Shown here in pieces: positions 20,441 through 21,738 of a stretch of 21,738 bases of DNA. A program made the position numbers and the translations under genes. The stretch covers positions 1 through 21,738 of the forward strand of contig CAZGKW010000061.1 of NCBI GenBank assembly GCA_964526295.1. Direction: 5' to 3'. Source of the DNA: CAZGKW01 sp964526295 (GTDB lineage: Bacteria; Planctomycetota; Phycisphaerae; FEN-1346). Position 1 is the stretch's first letter. Every line of letters begins with the position of its first letter. Under the pieces are notes generated by a model. That model did not search any database. It had not been told where the DNA came from and saw only the letters and a program-made list of their open reading frames with translations.

Positions 20441-21646
20441 ATGCTCAAGGCCGGATTCGTCAAGGTCGACATCACGCCGGGGCGGGACCTCAGCCTCATG
20501 GGCTACGAGTTCCGCCAGACCTCCCTGCCGCCGGGCAACGACGGGGTCCACGACCCGCTCTTCGCCCGGGCGCTCGTCCTCGACGACGGCTCCGGTCCGG
20601 CGGCGATCCTCGCGCTGGACCTGGCCGTCACGACCAACGCCTTGGCGCGAAGGCTCCGTGCGGCGGTTGCCGATGCCCTCAGCACGGAGGCCGAGCGCGT
20701 CATCGTTGCCTGCACGCACACCCACTCGGGGCCGGACCTTTACGATCTCCACTACACGGACGCGGGCACGCTGGAGGTCGGCGAAGTCGACCCCGAGAGA
20801 GACGACAGCCCGACCGCCCGTTATCTCCGCGACTTGACGGTCAAGGCAAGCGAGGCCGCGGCCCGCGCCGGCGGGCCCCTCTACCCCGTCCGGGCGAGCG
20901 TCCGCGAGGCGCCCCTCGGGATCGGTTACAACCGCCGCGTCCGCACGGACGAGGGGGTCCGCCACTGCTGGAACCCGCAGGAGCAATTCGACCTCGACCC
21001 GCCGCCGATGCCCGACCCCACGTGCACGGTGCTCCTGCTGGAGCAGGTCGGCGGCCCGCGGCGTTACGTCCTCTGGTCCGCGGGCGCCCACGGGGTGGCC
21101 CTCGGGAAGACGAGCCGCGTGGTCAGCGGGGACTGGCCGGGCCTCGCGTGCGGGATGATCGAGGACCTCGTCCCCGGTGGCCGGGCGATGTTCCTGGCGG
21201 GCGCCTCGGGCAACGTCCATCCGTGGATCGCCACCCAGGAGTCTCCTGAGGGGGCCCTGGCGGTGGCCCGGGCGGCCGCCTCGTTCGTCGCGCTGGTCTC
21301 GCAGGCGACGCGCGGCGGCGGGGACGACCTGGCGGTCATTTCGCGAACGGTCGAGATCGGCCGCCGCGAGCTCGACCTGGCGGCGTGGCGGATCGGCCCC
21401 TGCCGGCTGTTGGCCGCACCGGTCGAGCTGTTTCAGGAGCCGGCCCTGACGCTGCGGCAGCGTGTCGGCGGGCCGCTGGTCCTGGCCACCAACGCCAACG
21501 GGTGGACGGGCTACTGGCCCACGGCAGAGGCGTACGAGGAAGGCGGGTACGAGATCGAGCTGGCGAAAGACCTGGCCGACCGAATGCCCGATGGCACCGA
21601 GCGGCTGATCGACGAGCTGGCCGCCCTGGCCGAGGCGTTGGACTAG
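20441..21646 (+). CDS. Neutral/alkaline ceramidase-like hydrolase
   Basis: A 401-residue protein of the neutral/alkaline non-lysosomal ceramidase N-terminal-domain family, common in planctomycetes. True members are zinc amidases; here the substrate is unknown. The chain begins AGFVKVDITPGRDLSLMGYE. It has the zinc-binding CTHTHSGPD at 92-99, VLWSAGAHGVALG, and FLAGASGNVHPW, which resembles the conserved GDV-type segment. It lacks a signal peptide and the C-terminal domain of secreted ceramidases, so it is a short, probably cytoplasmic version. ATG 20441 has a purine-rich GGAGGAGGAAAGG directly upstream; the in-frame extension to 20366 translates repeat element B and is not real. It is the last gene in the window. 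Confidence 0.85.
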   Translation: MLKAGFVKVDITPGRDLSLMGYEFRQTSLPPGNDGVHDPLFARALVLDDGSGPAAILALDLAVTTNALARRLRAAVADALSTEAERVIVACTHTHSGPDLYDLHYTDAGTLEVGEVDPERDDSPTARYLRDLTVKASEAAARAGGPLYPVRASVREAPLGIGYNRRVRTDEGVRHCWNPQEQFDLDPPPMPDPTCTVLLLEQVGGPRRYVLWSAGAHGVALGKTSRVVSGDWPGLACGMIEDLVPGGRAMFLAGASGNVHPWIATQESPEGALAVARAAASFVALVSQATRGGGDDLAVISRTVEIGRRELDLAAWRIGPCRLLAAPVELFQEPALTLRQRVGGPLVLATNANGWTGYWPTAEAYEEGGYEIELAKDLADRMPDGTERLIDELAALAEALD

Positions 21647-21701
21647 CCCCGCCGTGGTTGGAGGGCCTTGTGCTTTGTGCTGGTGGCCTGCTCCCCAAAA
21701 C

Positions 21702-21730
21702 TTGACCCAGGCGTTATGAGAGTCTCTACT
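21702..21730 (+). promoter_or_regulatory. Promoter candidate at right edge
   Basis: TTGACC (21702-21707), a 17-base spacer and TCTACT (21725-21730, four of six). It probably serves a gene beyond the window. The 92 bases after the hydrolase hold nothing else that I can identify. Confidence 0.35.
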
Positions 21731-21738
21731 GCCCGGAC

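Overview
The window is a roughly 70% G+C stretch of bacterial chromosome with about fifteen confidently called protein genes, most of them full length. Its gene families point to a Planctomycetota-like bacterium, perhaps a high-GC Phycisphaerae-type lineage: a formylglycine-type sulfatase, a neutral-ceramidase-like hydrolase, a DUF5107 protein with TPRs, a HEAT-repeat lipoprotein, stand-alone PilZ proteins and a TatC with a proline-rich insertion. This is inferred from gene content and base composition; there is no rRNA or other marker to confirm it. I see no tRNA, rRNA, CRISPR array, phage gene, transposase or origin.

Layout. From 1 to 3553 three genes lie on the minus strand: a DUF4870 membrane protein behind a very good sigma70-type promoter, acetate kinase (ackA), and a sulfatase; the first codons of a possible further gene touch the left edge. 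From 3837 the strand switches to plus. A membrane-anchored coiled-coil protein ends in a terminator-like T-rich tract. Then come two small PilZ (c-di-GMP receptor type) genes separated by 400 bp of hairpin-rich non-coding DNA, then a B12-domain radical SAM enzyme translationally coupled to tatC, an endonuclease III, a HEAT-repeat lipoprotein, a GT-B glycosyltransferase related to glycogen synthases, a secreted DUF5107/TPR protein and a UspA stress protein. On the minus strand (16067-17494) lies a flavoprotein disulfide reductase relative that has lost both redox cysteines. On the plus strand follow recG, an orphan hisI and a ceramidase-like hydrolase.

Most genes look like independent one- or two-gene units, several with recognisable TTGnnn-N16-18-TAnnnT promoters. 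Many gene ends carry strong GC stem-loops with no U-tract. The only clear tight operon is radical SAM-tatC (ATGA overlap); glycosyltransferase-DUF5107 (53 bp gap) and DUF4870-ackA-sulfatase are plausible transcription units.

The most unusual features are: (1) two related long inverted-repeat elements that exactly fill the intergenic spaces on both sides of hisI; (2) the cysteine-free lipoamide-dehydrogenase/mercuric-reductase relative; (3) a roughly 100-residue Pro/Glu-rich plus coiled-coil insertion in the first periplasmic loop of TatC, coded by DNA with four long C-tracts; (4) two multi-stem intergenic regions either side of the HEAT lipoprotein gene; and (5) a tandem PilZ pair with phased T-tracts upstream of its promoter and mutually exclusive stems between the genes. 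I did not find a clear new multi-gene defence or biosynthetic system.
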